From positions 1,364,001 through 1,428,000 of the forward strand of contig NZ_CALPBZ010000001.1 in NCBI RefSeq assembly GCF_943181415.1: 64,000 nucleotides of DNA, read 5' to 3'. The stretch is from Microbacterium sp. Marseille-Q6648 (GTDB lineage Bacteria; Actinomycetota; Actinomycetes; Actinomycetales; Microbacteriaceae). A program made the translations under genes and the position numbers. The notes beneath the pieces are model-generated. The model saw only the letters and a list, made by a program, of their open reading frames with translations, had not been told where the DNA came from and ran no database searches. The first letter of the stretch is position 1. Each line of letters starts with the position of its first letter. This document shows positions 9,241 to 17,796 of the stretch, piece by piece.

Positions 9241-9822
9241 ATGGCCACCACGACCGCGAAGAAGTCGACTGCGAAGAGCACCGCCACCCCGGCACGCAAC
9301 CGCCGGCGCCCCGCGAAGGGCGGCACCGGAGCCGAGCTGACCGACGAGCAGAACGCCGAATCCGGGTTCACCGCGTCGAAGGAGCTCGGCGAAAGCCTGC
9401 AGAAGGTACTCGTCGACCTCATCGAGCTTTCGCTGCAGGGCAAGCAGGCGCACTGGAACGTCGTCGGACGCAACTTCCGCGACACCCACCTCCAGCTCGA
9501 CGAGATCATCGAAGCCGCTCGCGAGTTCAGCGACACCGTCGCCGAGCGGATGCGCTCTCTGCACGCGCTTCCCGACGGCCGCAGCGACACCGTCGCCGAG
9601 ACGACGACCCTGCCGGAGTTCCCCCAGGGCGAGATCGACACCAGCGAGGTCGTCGACCTCATGACCGAACGGCTCGACGCCGTCGTCCACACGTGCCGCG
9701 ACGTCCATGACGACGTCGACGACGAAGACCCCACCAGCGCCGACATCCTGCACGCCGTGCTGGAGCGCCTCGAGCAGCTGTCGTGGATGGTGAGCGCGGA
9801 GAACCGCACGCCTCAGCGGTGA
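9241..9822 (+). CDS. dps: Dps family DNA-binding ferritin with basic N-terminal tail
   Basis: 193 residues. Forms dodecamers that oxidise and store iron and coat DNA in stress. The ferroxidase residues are visible: His71 in KQAHWNV, His83, Asp87 in DEIIEAAREF, and Asp98/Glu102. The first 27 residues are Lys/Arg/Ala/Thr-rich (TTAKKSTAKST, NRRRPAK), a histone-like tail of the sort that gives Dps its DNA affinity in actinobacteria. GAAGGAG sits six bases before the ATG. It stands alone with its own terminator-like hairpin downstream. Confidence 0.93.
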   Translation: MATTTAKKSTAKSTATPARNRRRPAKGGTGAELTDEQNAESGFTASKELGESLQKVLVDLIELSLQGKQAHWNVVGRNFRDTHLQLDEIIEAAREFSDTVAERMRSLHALPDGRSDTVAETTTLPEFPQGEIDTSEVVDLMTERLDAVVHTCRDVHDDVDDEDPTSADILHAVLERLEQLSWMVSAENRTPQR

Positions 9823-9839
9823 TCCCAGGCGCTCTCTCG

Positions 9840-9872
9840 ACGCCGCTTGCGACTTCGTGTCGCGAGCGGCGT
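9840..9872. terminator. Strong hairpin shared by dps and fdhD
   Basis: A 14-bp stem (9840-9853 with 9859-9872), one mismatch, five-base loop containing TTCG, located between the convergent dps (ends 9822) and fdhD (ends 9893). Likely a bidirectional terminator. Confidence 0.75.
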
Positions 9873-9892
9873 CGTGCTGTTCCCGGCGCAGC

Positions 9893-10735
9893 TCACGCCC
9901 CGTCGGTACGAACCCGTTCGGCGGCGGTGTAGACGTTCATCGTCTCCGCGCGCACGAACCCGATGACGGTCAGGCCCGACCGCGCCGCGAGCTCGACCGC
10001 CAGCGACGAGGGCGCCGAGACGGCCGACAGGATGGGGATGCCGGCCATCACGGCCTTCTGCACGAGCTCGAAGCTCGCCCGGCCCGACACCTGCAGCACC
10101 GTGCCGGCGAGGGGCAGCCGATCCTCGCGCAGCGCCCATCCGACGACCTTGTCCACCGCGTTGTGCCGTCCGACGTCTTCCCGCGCGACGAGCAGCTCCC
10201 CCGTCGCGGCGTCGAAGAGCGCCGCCGCGTGCAGGCCACCGGTCGTGCGGAACCCCGCCTGCTCCGCGCGGAGCCGATCGGGCAGCGACGCGATGAAGTC
10301 CGCGGTGACCGTGGCGGCATCCGTCGAGACGTCGAACTGCGACACCGTCTCGACGGCGTCGATCGACGCCTTGCCGCACACCCCGCACGAACTCGTCGTG
10401 TAGAACGCCCGCGTCGTCACCGCGTCGGGCAGGCGCACGCCGGGTGCGAGGCCGATGTCGAGCACGTTGTAGGTGTTGGCCTCGCCGCCGGTGCCGGGCC
10501 CACCGCAGTGGACCGCGACGCGGAAGTCGTCGGCACGCGTGAGCACCCCCTCCGACACCAGGAAGCCCGCGGCGAGGTCGACGTCGGCGCCGGGGGTGCG
10601 CATCGTGACCGCGAGGGGAACACCGCCGACCCGCAGCTCCAGCGGCTCCTCGACGGCGAGGGTGTCGCTGCGGCGCACCGGCTCGCCCCCCAAGGTGATC
10701 TTCACCACGGGACGTCGAGCGGTGATGCGACCCAT
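9893..10735 (-). CDS. fdhD: Formate dehydrogenase accessory sulfurtransferase FdhD
   Basis: 280 residues. FdhD passes sulfur from a cysteine desulfurase to the molybdenum cofactor of formate dehydrogenases and binds the cofactor. The conserved redox-active pair is Cys117/Cys120 in [10 protein letters not shown]. The middle contains the conserved [12 protein letters not shown], and the C-terminal part has the [15 protein letters not shown] segment. It is the last gene of a probable moaA-MFS-fdhD operon (23-nt gap to the MFS gene). A likely client, the YdeP/FdhF-like oxidoreductase, is 20 kb away at 30.4-32.9 kb. Confidence 0.95.
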   Translation of the reverse strand: MGRITARRPVVKITLGGEPVRRSDTLAVEEPLELRVGGVPLAVTMRTPGADVDLAAGFLVSEGVLTRADDFRVAVHCGGPGTGGEANTYNVLDIGLAPGVRLPDAVTTRAFYTTSSCGVCGKASIDAVETVSQFDVSTDAATVTADFIASLPDRLRAEQAGFRTTGGLHAAALFDAATGELLVAREDVGRHNAVDKVVGWALREDRLPLAGTVLQVSGRASFELVQKAVMAGIPILSAVSAPSSLAVELAARSGLTVIGFVRAETMNVYTAAERVRTDGA

Positions 10736-10758
10736 CCCCCGAGGCTAACGCCGCGCGC

Positions 10759-12219
10759 TCACTCGTGGCGCTTGCGCCCGAAGAGGTCGACGATCCCGAC
10801 CGCCAGAGCGACGGCGAGGAATCCGCCGACGGCGATCATGCCGTACCCGTAGGCATCGTGGAAGACGACGTACCGCTCCTCCCCCGCTTCGGCGTAGATC
10901 GTGGAGTAGAAGAGCGAGAGGCCGATGGCCGTGCCGACCGCGGCGCCGATGCGCTGGCCCAGCTGGCCGACCGATCCGGCGATGCCGCCCTGGCGCACCG
11001 GGATGTCCTGCAGGGTGAGGGTCTGATTCGGAGCGATGACGAGGCCGCCGCCGAAGCCGCCGACGGTCATCACCGCCGCCATCGCCCACGGGACGACCTC
11101 GGCGGGAAGGACGACCGCGCACACCGCGAGGCCGATGACCGAGAGCAGGATCGCCACGAGTCCCCACACGACCACCGGGCGCCCGTAGCGCCCGACGAGG
11201 TTCCCTCCGATCCACGACGAGACCGCGCTGGCGAGGGCGAAGCCGATCGTCACCATCCCGGCGTAGACGGCGGCCAGCCCCACGCCCTGCTGCAGGAAGA
11301 GCGTGGTGAGCAGGAACATCGCCGGCGCTGCGGTGAAGTAGGCCGTCTGCAGCAGGGTGCCGTTCCGGTAGGACGAGATGCGGAAGAGCCCGATGGGCAC
11401 GAGCGGCGCCTTGCCGGCCCGCGCGTACCGCCGCTCCCACACGAAGAACGCCAGCGCGAACGCGGCGAAGGCCGCGAGCAGCCACCACCGCCGCGGGTCG
11501 TCGGTGGGAGCGCCGGTGGTGAAGAGGAAGGGCCACAGGAACGCCAGCACGGCGAGCCCGAACAGCACGACACCGACCGGATCGAGGGCGAGCGGGGCAC
11601 TCGCGCGCTCCCGGGTGCGCGGCAGGACCCAGATCGCGGCGGCGATGGCGAGGACGCCGAGCGGCACGTTCATCCAGAAGACCAGTCGCCAGCCGTCGGT
11701 GTCGCCGCCGACCGCGATGAGCAGGCCGCCGAGGGTGGGACCGAACGCGGTGGCGATCCCGATGGTCGCTCCGAACAGCCCGAAGGCGCGCCCGCGCTCC
11801 TCGCCCTGGAACAGCTGCTGCGTGAGGCCGATCACCTGGGGCATCTGGATGCCGGCGGCGACGCCCTGCAGCAGACGGCCGGCGATGAGCAGCAGCGGCG
11901 AGGTCGCGATGGCGCACAGCAGGCTCGTCACCGTGAACAGCGACAGCCCGATGATGAAGAGCGCGCGCCGGGAGCGCTGATCGCCGAGCCGCCCGGCCGG
12001 GACGAGCACGAGGCCGAAGGTGAGCACGTACCCGGACACGATCAGCTGCAGCTCCGTGGAGCCCGCGCCCAGCGCCTGCTCGATCGAGGGCAGCGCCACG
12101 TTGACCTTCGACATGTCGAGGATGGTGATCGCGGCCACGCTCACGCACACCCAGTACGCGCGCCACCGCTGCGCATGGCTGAGACTGATCGTGCCGGTGG
12201 GGGTGGCGGTGGAGGTCAT
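10759..12219 (-). CDS. MFS transporter, DHA2 (EmrB/QacA) family, 14-TM type
   Basis: 486 residues with a pattern of about 14 hydrophobic helices, typical of the 14-TM DHA2 drug/proton antiporters. The opening TM1 region has DMSKVNVALPSIEQAL, followed by the loop motif AGRLGDQRSRR (motif A) and GRLLQGVAAGIQMPQ (motif C-like). The cytoplasmic N-terminus is about 20 residues. It probably exports small toxic compounds. It lies between moaA and fdhD on the same strand, with 55-nt and 23-nt gaps, so co-transcription is likely, but a link to molybdenum is unproven. Confidence 0.85.
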   Translation of the reverse strand: MTSTATPTGTISLSHAQRWRAYWVCVSVAAITILDMSKVNVALPSIEQALGAGSTELQLIVSGYVLTFGLVLVPAGRLGDQRSRRALFIIGLSLFTVTSLLCAIATSPLLLIAGRLLQGVAAGIQMPQVIGLTQQLFQGEERGRAFGLFGATIGIATAFGPTLGGLLIAVGGDTDGWRLVFWMNVPLGVLAIAAAIWVLPRTRERASAPLALDPVGVVLFGLAVLAFLWPFLFTTGAPTDDPRRWWLLAAFAAFALAFFVWERRYARAGKAPLVPIGLFRISSYRNGTLLQTAYFTAAPAMFLLTTLFLQQGVGLAAVYAGMVTIGFALASAVSSWIGGNLVGRYGRPVVVWGLVAILLSVIGLAVCAVVLPAEVVPWAMAAVMTVGGFGGGLVIAPNQTLTLQDIPVRQGGIAGSVGQLGQRIGAAVGTAIGLSLFYSTIYAEAGEERYVVFHDAYGYGMIAVGGFLAVALAVGIVDLFGRKRHE

Positions 12220-12274
12220 CGCTGACCACTCTGCCGTGATTCACAGCCGCGAGGGCGCGAATCCGACGGATTCC

Positions 12275-13339
12275 TCAGCCCCCGATGGCGTTCATCCCTC
12301 TCGCCGGCTGCAGGAACGACGGGTCGTTGATCGCGTGCCCCGGCAGCTTTCCCCGGACGCACGCGCGCAGCATCCGATCGATGTCGCCGTCCGCGTGCGG
12401 CGCCCGCAAGGTGGGCAGCAGGTCGTATTCGGTGGTCGAGAAGAGGCAGTTGCGCAACTGCCCGTCGGCGGTCAGTCGCAGGCGGTCGCAGTCGCCGCAG
12501 AACGGTGCCGTGACCGAGGCGATGATGCCGACGGTGTGGGGTCCGCCGTCGAGTGTCCACCGCTCGGCCGGCGCGCCGCCCCGTCCGGGGACCGCCGTGA
12601 GGTCCCACCTCGTGGACAGCGTCGCGAGGATCTCGTCGCGCGTGACCATGCGGGCGCGGTCCCAGGTGTGCCCGGCGTCCAGCGGCATCTGCTCGATGAA
12701 CCGCAGCTGCGCGTCGTGGGCGATCGCGAAGGCGACGAGGTCGACGAGCTCGTCGTCGTTTACGTCGCGCATGGCGACGGCGTTGAGCTTGAGCGGCGAG
12801 AGCCCGGATGCCGCAGCCGCCGCGATCCCCTCGAGCACCTCGGGCAGGCGATCACGACGGGTGAGCTCGTGGAAGCGGTCGCGCCGGAGGGTGTCGATGG
12901 AGATGTTGACCCGTCTCAACCCCGCGGCCATGAGGTCGGGGAGCACGTCACCCAGCCGGATGCCGTTGGTCGTCATCGCGAGCTCGACGGGCCGGCCATC
13001 GGGACCGGCCAGCGAAGCCAGACGCCGCACCACGTCCACGATGTCGGTGCGCAGCAGCGGCTCGCCGCCGGTGAGGCGGAACGTGGTGATCCCGGCGGCC
13101 GCGGCCACCCGCGCCACCTCGACGATCTCATCGACGGTGAGGATGCTGGAGCGGGCGAGCCACTCGTTCCCCTGCTCGGGCATGCAGTAGGTGCATCGCA
13201 GCGAGCAGCGGTCGGTGAGCGAGATGCGCAGGTCGCGGTGGACGCGGCCGAAGGTGTCGACCAGGGCACCGGATGCGTCGCCCTGACGACGCGGGGCGGC
13301 ATCCGCTCGCACGCCGATCACCACCGGGACGGCCGTCAT
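12275..13339 (-). CDS. moaA: GTP 3',8-cyclase MoaA (radical SAM, molybdenum cofactor step 1)
   Basis: 354 residues from the ATG at 13339. MoaA converts GTP to 3',8-cyclo-GTP, the first step of molybdopterin synthesis. The radical-SAM cluster Cys45/49/52 in DRCSLRCTYCMP and the SAM-binding TGGEPLLR are clear. The C-terminal 4Fe-4S ligands appear in FCGDCDRLRL and the later RNCLF. The protein ends in Gly-Gly, as expected for the C-terminal tail that reaches into the active site. It is the probable first gene of moaA-MFS-fdhD. The rest of the pathway is 10 kb away at 23-28 kb. Confidence 0.95.
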   Translation of the reverse strand: MTAVPVVIGVRADAAPRRQGDASGALVDTFGRVHRDLRISLTDRCSLRCTYCMPEQGNEWLARSSILTVDEIVEVARVAAAAGITTFRLTGGEPLLRTDIVDVVRRLASLAGPDGRPVELAMTTNGIRLGDVLPDLMAAGLRRVNISIDTLRRDRFHELTRRDRLPEVLEGIAAAAASGLSPLKLNAVAMRDVNDDELVDLVAFAIAHDAQLRFIEQMPLDAGHTWDRARMVTRDEILATLSTRWDLTAVPGRGGAPAERWTLDGGPHTVGIIASVTAPFCGDCDRLRLTADGQLRNCLFSTTEYDLLPTLRAPHADGDIDRMLRACVRGKLPGHAINDPSFLQPARGMNAIGG

Positions 13340-13509
13340 GCGAGGCCGCCGCGGCATTCGGGGGTCGCGAGCACCATGTCTTCGAGGCTACCCGCCGCTG
13401 GCGCCGCGGGACCAAAGTCCCCCGAAACGGCCTGATCCGGCCTGCGGCGACTGCGATCGTGGAGAGGTCGAGCCGGCCCCTCCGACTCGTTCCCCTCTCG
13501 CCCTGCCAC

Positions 13510-13546
13510 GTGGTCAGACCACATGGTACTCTGTGGCCTGACCACA
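13510..13546. promoter_or_regulatory. Double palindromic operator upstream of cydA
   Basis: A perfect 13-bp palindrome GTGGTCAGACCAC (13510-13522) and a near-palindrome TGTGGCCTGACCACA (13532-13546), centred 23 bp apart, 29-65 nt before the cydA start. The TGGTC-N-GACCA core resembles GntR/FadR-type operators. The TGTG...CACA ends also recall Rex sites, but with seven rather than eight intervening bases. A weak -10-like TACTCT lies between them, so a bound repressor would block the promoter. The cognate regulator is not in this window. Confidence 0.6.
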
Positions 13547-13574
13547 GGATCGCTCGACCGATCGGAGACCGCAC

Positions 13575-15002
13575 GTGGAGCTGCTGGACCCGCTACTGCT
13601 CGCCCGCTGGCAGTTCGGCCTCACGACCCTGTATCACTACCTGTTCGTGCCGCTCACCCTCGGCATGGCGCTGGTGGTCGCCATCTTCCAGACCGTGTGG
13701 CACCGCACCGGCGACGTGAAGTGGCTGCACCTGACACGTCTGTTCGGCAAGATCTTCCTCATCAACTTCGCCATGGGCGTCGTGACCGGCATCGTGCAGG
13801 AGTTCCAGTTCGGCATGAACTGGTCGGCGTACTCGCGCTTCGTGGGCGACGTGTTCGGCGCACCCCTGGCATTCGAGGGCCTCATGGCCTTCTTCTTCGA
13901 GGCGACCTTCATCGGGCTGTGGATCTTCGGGTGGGACAAGCTCCCCCGCGCCCTGCACCTCGCATCGATCTGGATGGTGGTGCTCGGCTCGACCCTGTCG
14001 GCGTACTTCATCCTGGCCGCGAACGCGTTCATGCAGAACCCGGTCGGCTACCAGATGGCCGCGGACGGCGGACGGGCCGAACTCATCGACTTCGGGGCGG
14101 TGCTCACCAACCCGGTCGTGCTGGCGGCGTTCCCGCACACGATCTTCGCGGCGTGGATGTTCTCGGCCGCCGTGGTCATCGCCGTCTCGGCGTGGCACCT
14201 CTCTCGCGGTCAGCACCTCGAGGCGATGCGCTCGTCGCTGCGCTTCGGGCTGTGGGGCATGCTCGTCTCGTTCGCCGGCGTGGCCCTGTCGGGCGACCAG
14301 CTGAGCCTGGTCATGGTGGCCACCCAGCCGATGAAGATGGCGGCCGCCGAGGCGATGTGGAACACCGCGTGCGGGGCGGACGCGTCGTTCTCGATCTTCT
14401 CGCTCGGCACCCCCGACGGCTCCGAGGAGATCTGGTCGCTGCGCGTGCCCTACCTGCTGTCCCTGCTGTCGACCCACTCGCTCGACGGCTGCGTCGAGGG
14501 ACTCAACGACTTGCAGGCACTGTACAGCGAGCAGTTCGGCGCGGGCGTGGACTACATGCCCATCGTGTGGGTGACCTACTGGTCCTTCCGCTGGATGATC
14601 GGTCTCGGCGGCGCGGCGGCCCTCATCGCCGTGGCGGGGCTCTGGGTCACGCGGAAGAAGGCGACCCGCCCCGTCGCCGGCTGGATGTGGCGGATCGCGA
14701 TCTGGTCCGCTCCCCTGCCGCTGCTCGGCAGCCTCGTCGGGTGGGTGTTCACCGAGATGGGCCGACAGCCCTGGATCGTCTTCGGCCTCATGCTCACCGA
14801 GGACGGCGTCTCGCCGAACGTCCCCGGCTGGACGGTGCTGATCTCACTCGTGGCCTTCACGCTCGTCTATGCGGCCCTGGCCGTGGTGGAGTTCGGCCTC
14901 ATCCTCAAGGCGGCCCAGCAGGGCCCGGATCCGCTGCCCGGCCCCGACGACCCCGATCCGCGTTCGCGCGCGATCGAAGACACCCCGACGACGGTCTACT
15001 AG
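13575..15002 (+). CDS. cydA: Cytochrome bd-type quinol oxidase subunit I
   Basis: 475 residues from a GTG. The haem-bearing subunit of the high-affinity terminal oxidase, which reduces O2 to water with quinol. Expected haem ligands are visible: His20 in LYHYLFVPL, a His in FPHTIFAAWMF (about 190), and a Met in FTEMGRQPW near the C-terminal Q-loop/GRQPW motif. About nine TM helices. The Q-loop is of the short type. First gene of a cydABDC operon, with 9 nt to cydB. Two palindromes just upstream suggest regulation by oxygen, redox or a metabolite. Confidence 0.95.
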   Translation: MELLDPLLLARWQFGLTTLYHYLFVPLTLGMALVVAIFQTVWHRTGDVKWLHLTRLFGKIFLINFAMGVVTGIVQEFQFGMNWSAYSRFVGDVFGAPLAFEGLMAFFFEATFIGLWIFGWDKLPRALHLASIWMVVLGSTLSAYFILAANAFMQNPVGYQMAADGGRAELIDFGAVLTNPVVLAAFPHTIFAAWMFSAAVVIAVSAWHLSRGQHLEAMRSSLRFGLWGMLVSFAGVALSGDQLSLVMVATQPMKMAAAEAMWNTACGADASFSIFSLGTPDGSEEIWSLRVPYLLSLLSTHSLDGCVEGLNDLQALYSEQFGAGVDYMPIVWVTYWSFRWMIGLGGAAALIAVAGLWVTRKKATRPVAGWMWRIAIWSAPLPLLGSLVGWVFTEMGRQPWIVFGLMLTEDGVSPNVPGWTVLISLVAFTLVYAALAVVEFGLILKAAQQGPDPLPGPDDPDPRSRAIEDTPTTVY

Positions 15003-15011
15003 GAGACGGCC

Positions 15012-16043
15012 ATGGATCTCGCATACGTCTGGTTCTTCATCGTCGGCGTCTTCTTCGTCGGCTACTTCGTCCTCGACGGCTTCGACTTCGGCGTGGGCAT
15101 GTCGCTGCCCTTCCTCGGCCGCAACGAGGTGTCGCGCCGTCAGATCATCAACACGATCGGGCCGGTGTGGGACCTCAACGAGACATGGGTGATCGTCGCG
15201 GGCGCGTGCCTGTTCGCCGCCTTCCCGGAGTGGTACGCGACGCTCTTCAGCGGCTTCTACCTGGCGCTGCTGCTGATCCTTCTCGCCCTCATCGCGCGGG
15301 GCGTGGCCTTCGAGTACCGCCATCAGCGTGACGACCTCCGCTGGAAGAAGCGATTCGACCTCATGATCATCGTGGGCTCGGCGGTGCCGGCCTTCCTCTG
15401 GGGCGTCGCGGTCGCCAACATCGTGCAGGGCGTGCCGATCGACGCAGACTTCGAGTTCACCGGCACCCTGCTGACCCTGCTGAACCCGTACGCGATCCTC
15501 GGCGGGCTGACGACGCTGCTGCTCTTCTTCACCCACGGCGTCTACTTCGTCGCGCTCAAGACCGACGGGCAGGTGCACACGGATGCCCGCGTGCTGGCGC
15601 GCACGTCCGGTCTCGCCGCCGTCGCGGTGGCCGCGGTCTTCCTCGTGTGGACCGTCTTCAACGCCGTCGGCGCGGGAGCCCCTCTCATCGCCGGGGTCAT
15701 CGCGTGCGCGGCGATCGCCGCCGTGACCCTGATCATGTCGCTCGTGTTCAACATGCGCGACCGTGAGGGCTGGGCCTTCGGCTTCGGCGCGGCGACGATC
15801 GTGGCGGCGGTGCTGACCCTGTGGCTGGCGCTGTTCCCCAACGTCATGCCGTCGTCGACCGACCCGGCGTTCTCCCTCACGATCGAGAACGCCTCCAGCA
15901 CCGATTACACGCTCACGATCATGACCTGGGCGGCGGTGATCTTCCTCCCGCTGGTTCTGCTGTACCAGGGCTGGACGTACTGGGTCTTCCGCAAGCGCGT
16001 CACCCGCACCCACATCGAGAAGGCCGGCGCGGCCGTCCACTGA
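15012..16043 (+). CDS. cydB: Cytochrome bd-type quinol oxidase subunit II
   Basis: 343 residues with about eight TM helices, standard for CydB. The N-terminus AYVWFFIVGVFF...LDGFDFGVGM is diagnostic, as is GPVWDLNETWVI. It pairs with CydA in the membrane. It follows cydA by 9 nt (AGGAGA before the ATG) and is followed 61 nt later by the CydDC exporter genes needed for assembly of the oxidase. Confidence 0.95.
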   Translation: MDLAYVWFFIVGVFFVGYFVLDGFDFGVGMSLPFLGRNEVSRRQIINTIGPVWDLNETWVIVAGACLFAAFPEWYATLFSGFYLALLLILLALIARGVAFEYRHQRDDLRWKKRFDLMIIVGSAVPAFLWGVAVANIVQGVPIDADFEFTGTLLTLLNPYAILGGLTTLLLFFTHGVYFVALKTDGQVHTDARVLARTSGLAAVAVAAVFLVWTVFNAVGAGAPLIAGVIACAAIAAVTLIMSLVFNMRDREGWAFGFGAATIVAAVLTLWLALFPNVMPSSTDPAFSLTIENASSTDYTLTIMTWAAVIFLPLVLLYQGWTYWVFRKRVTRTHIEKAGAAVH

Positions 16044-16104
16044 GCACCGGTCTCCGGTCGCGCGCCGGGATCGAGGTGCGCGTGGCGGATAGGGTCGAGA
16101 AGCG

Positions 16105-17796
16105 ATGATCGAAACGGATGCCGCGACCGGCACGCGCCCAGAGCGCGTGCGGCCGGTGGACCCGCGACTGCTGCGCTACGCTCGCGCCTCGCGCGGATTC
16201 TTCGCGGCGATCGCGCTCATCGCCCTGGCCCAGACGGCCACGACCGTCGCGATCGCCTGGCTGCTCACGCAGGCGCTGGTCGGTGTCGTGGACGCGGCTC
16301 CTCCTGGCGAGATCGCCCGCGCGCTGGCGCTCCTCGCGGTCGCCGTCGCGGCGCGCGCGGTGCTGCTGTGGGCGCGGGAGTGGGTGGCAGCGCGCGCCGC
16401 AGCGCGCGTGCAGTCCGAACTGCGCTCACGCCTCGTCGACGCGGTCGGGGCGCTCGGGCCCGACTGGCTGGCCCGTCGCAGCAAGGCCGGCCTCGCGGTG
16501 ACGGCCGGCCGGGGACTCGACGCCCTCGAGGCCTACTTCGGCCGCTACCTGCCCCAACTCGTGCAGACCGTCGTGGCGACGCCGCTGCTCGTGCTGGTGA
16601 TGTGGTGGCAGGACTGGATCTCGGGGCTCACCGTCGCTCTGACGCTCCCCCTCATCCCGATCTTCATGGTTCTCATCGGCCTCACCACGCGCGCGGTCCA
16701 GCACAGGCAGTGGCGCACGCTGCAGCACCTGGCGACCCGATTCGCCGACACCGTGCAGGGCCTGGCGACCCTCACCGTGTTCGGGCGCCAGCATCGCGCG
16801 GCCGCCTCGATCGAGGCCGTCACCGATCGCTATCGACGCGAGACGATGAAGGTGCTGCGCGTGTCGTTCCTGTCGGGATTCGCGTTGGAGTTCCTGGCGT
16901 CCATCTCGGTGGCGATCGTGGCCGTCTCGATCGGCTTCCGGCTGATCGACGGTTCGCTCGCCCTGGCGGTGGGTCTGTTCGTGCTGCTCCTGGCCCCCGA
17001 GGCGTACCTGCCGCTGCGGCAGGTCGGCGTCCAGTTCCACGCGGCCGCCGAAGGGGTCGCCGCCACCGAGGATGTCTTCGGCGTCCTCGACGCCGCGCGT
17101 GCCGACGGCGCGCGCCCACTCCGCGCGACCGGGACCGGTTCCCCGTCGGGAGCGACGGGAGAGCGGACACTCGCCGTCGACGGACTGCGGGTGCGGCGCG
17201 GCGACCGGGTCCTGGGACCTGTCGATCTGCACGCGGCCCCGGGTGAGCTGGTGCTCATCGAGGGCGCCAGCGGAGCGGGCAAGTCGAGCGTGCTCGCCGC
17301 ACTCCGCGGCGCGGCGGCCTACGACGGATCGGCGCGATGGCGCGGCGCCGAGGTGGGCGGGCTGGCACCGGCGGACTGGCTCGCGTGGGCCGGTCAGCAT
17401 CCGGGCCTCATCGCCGGGACCGTGGGTGAGAACGTCGCGCTGGGCGATGCCGAGGTCGACGAGTCCCTCGTCCTCCGAGCGCTGACGCTGGCCTGCGCGG
17501 ACGGCATCGACCCCCGGCGGCACCTGGGCGTGCAGGGGGCGGGGCTGTCGGGCGGTCAGGCGCAGCGCGTGGCCGTCGCGCGGGCGATCTACCGGCATCT
17601 GCGAGGTCGCGCGCCGGTCCTGGCGCTGGACGAGCCGAGTTCGGCGCTGGACGCCGCCACGGAGCGGCGGCTGTGGGCATCGCTGCGCAGCCTGGCGGAT
17701 GCCGGCGCGATCGTCCTGCTGGTCTCTCACCGTCCGACCGCGCGCGACATCGCCGATGCGGTCGTGCCGGTGCAGCCGGCGGAGGTTCCGGCATGA
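16105..17796 (+). CDS. cydD: Thiol reductant ABC exporter subunit CydD
   Basis: 563 residues: an N-terminal six-helix ABC transmembrane domain, then an ATPase domain with Walker A GASGAGKSS, signature LSGGQAQRVA and Walker B VLALDEPSS. CydDC exports glutathione/cysteine-type thiols (or handles haem) and is needed for cytochrome bd assembly. The linker near residues 340-355 is Gly/Ser/Thr-rich. Its stop overlaps the cydC start (ATGA), so the two halves of the heterodimer are translationally coupled. The D-loop SSALD is intact. Confidence 0.92.
   Translation: MIETDAATGTRPERVRPVDPRLLRYARASRGFFAAIALIALAQTATTVAIAWLLTQALVGVVDAAPPGEIARALALLAVAVAARAVLLWAREWVAARAAARVQSELRSRLVDAVGALGPDWLARRSKAGLAVTAGRGLDALEAYFGRYLPQLVQTVVATPLLVLVMWWQDWISGLTVALTLPLIPIFMVLIGLTTRAVQHRQWRTLQHLATRFADTVQGLATLTVFGRQHRAAASIEAVTDRYRRETMKVLRVSFLSGFALEFLASISVAIVAVSIGFRLIDGSLALAVGLFVLLLAPEAYLPLRQVGVQFHAAAEGVAATEDVFGVLDAARADGARPLRATGTGSPSGATGERTLAVDGLRVRRGDRVLGPVDLHAAPGELVLIEGASGAGKSSVLAALRGAAAYDGSARWRGAEVGGLAPADWLAWAGQHPGLIAGTVGENVALGDAEVDESLVLRALTLACADGIDPRRHLGVQGAGLSGGQAQRVAVARAIYRHLRGRAPVLALDEPSSALDAATERRLWASLRSLADAGAIVLLVSHRPTARDIADAVVPVQPAEVPA

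Noticed and set aside
13510-13546. Rex operator at cydA
   Set aside because: The TGTG...CACA spacing is seven, not the eight bases I recall for Rex sites, and the central TGGTC-N-GACCA symmetry fits a different protein better. Kept as unresolved.
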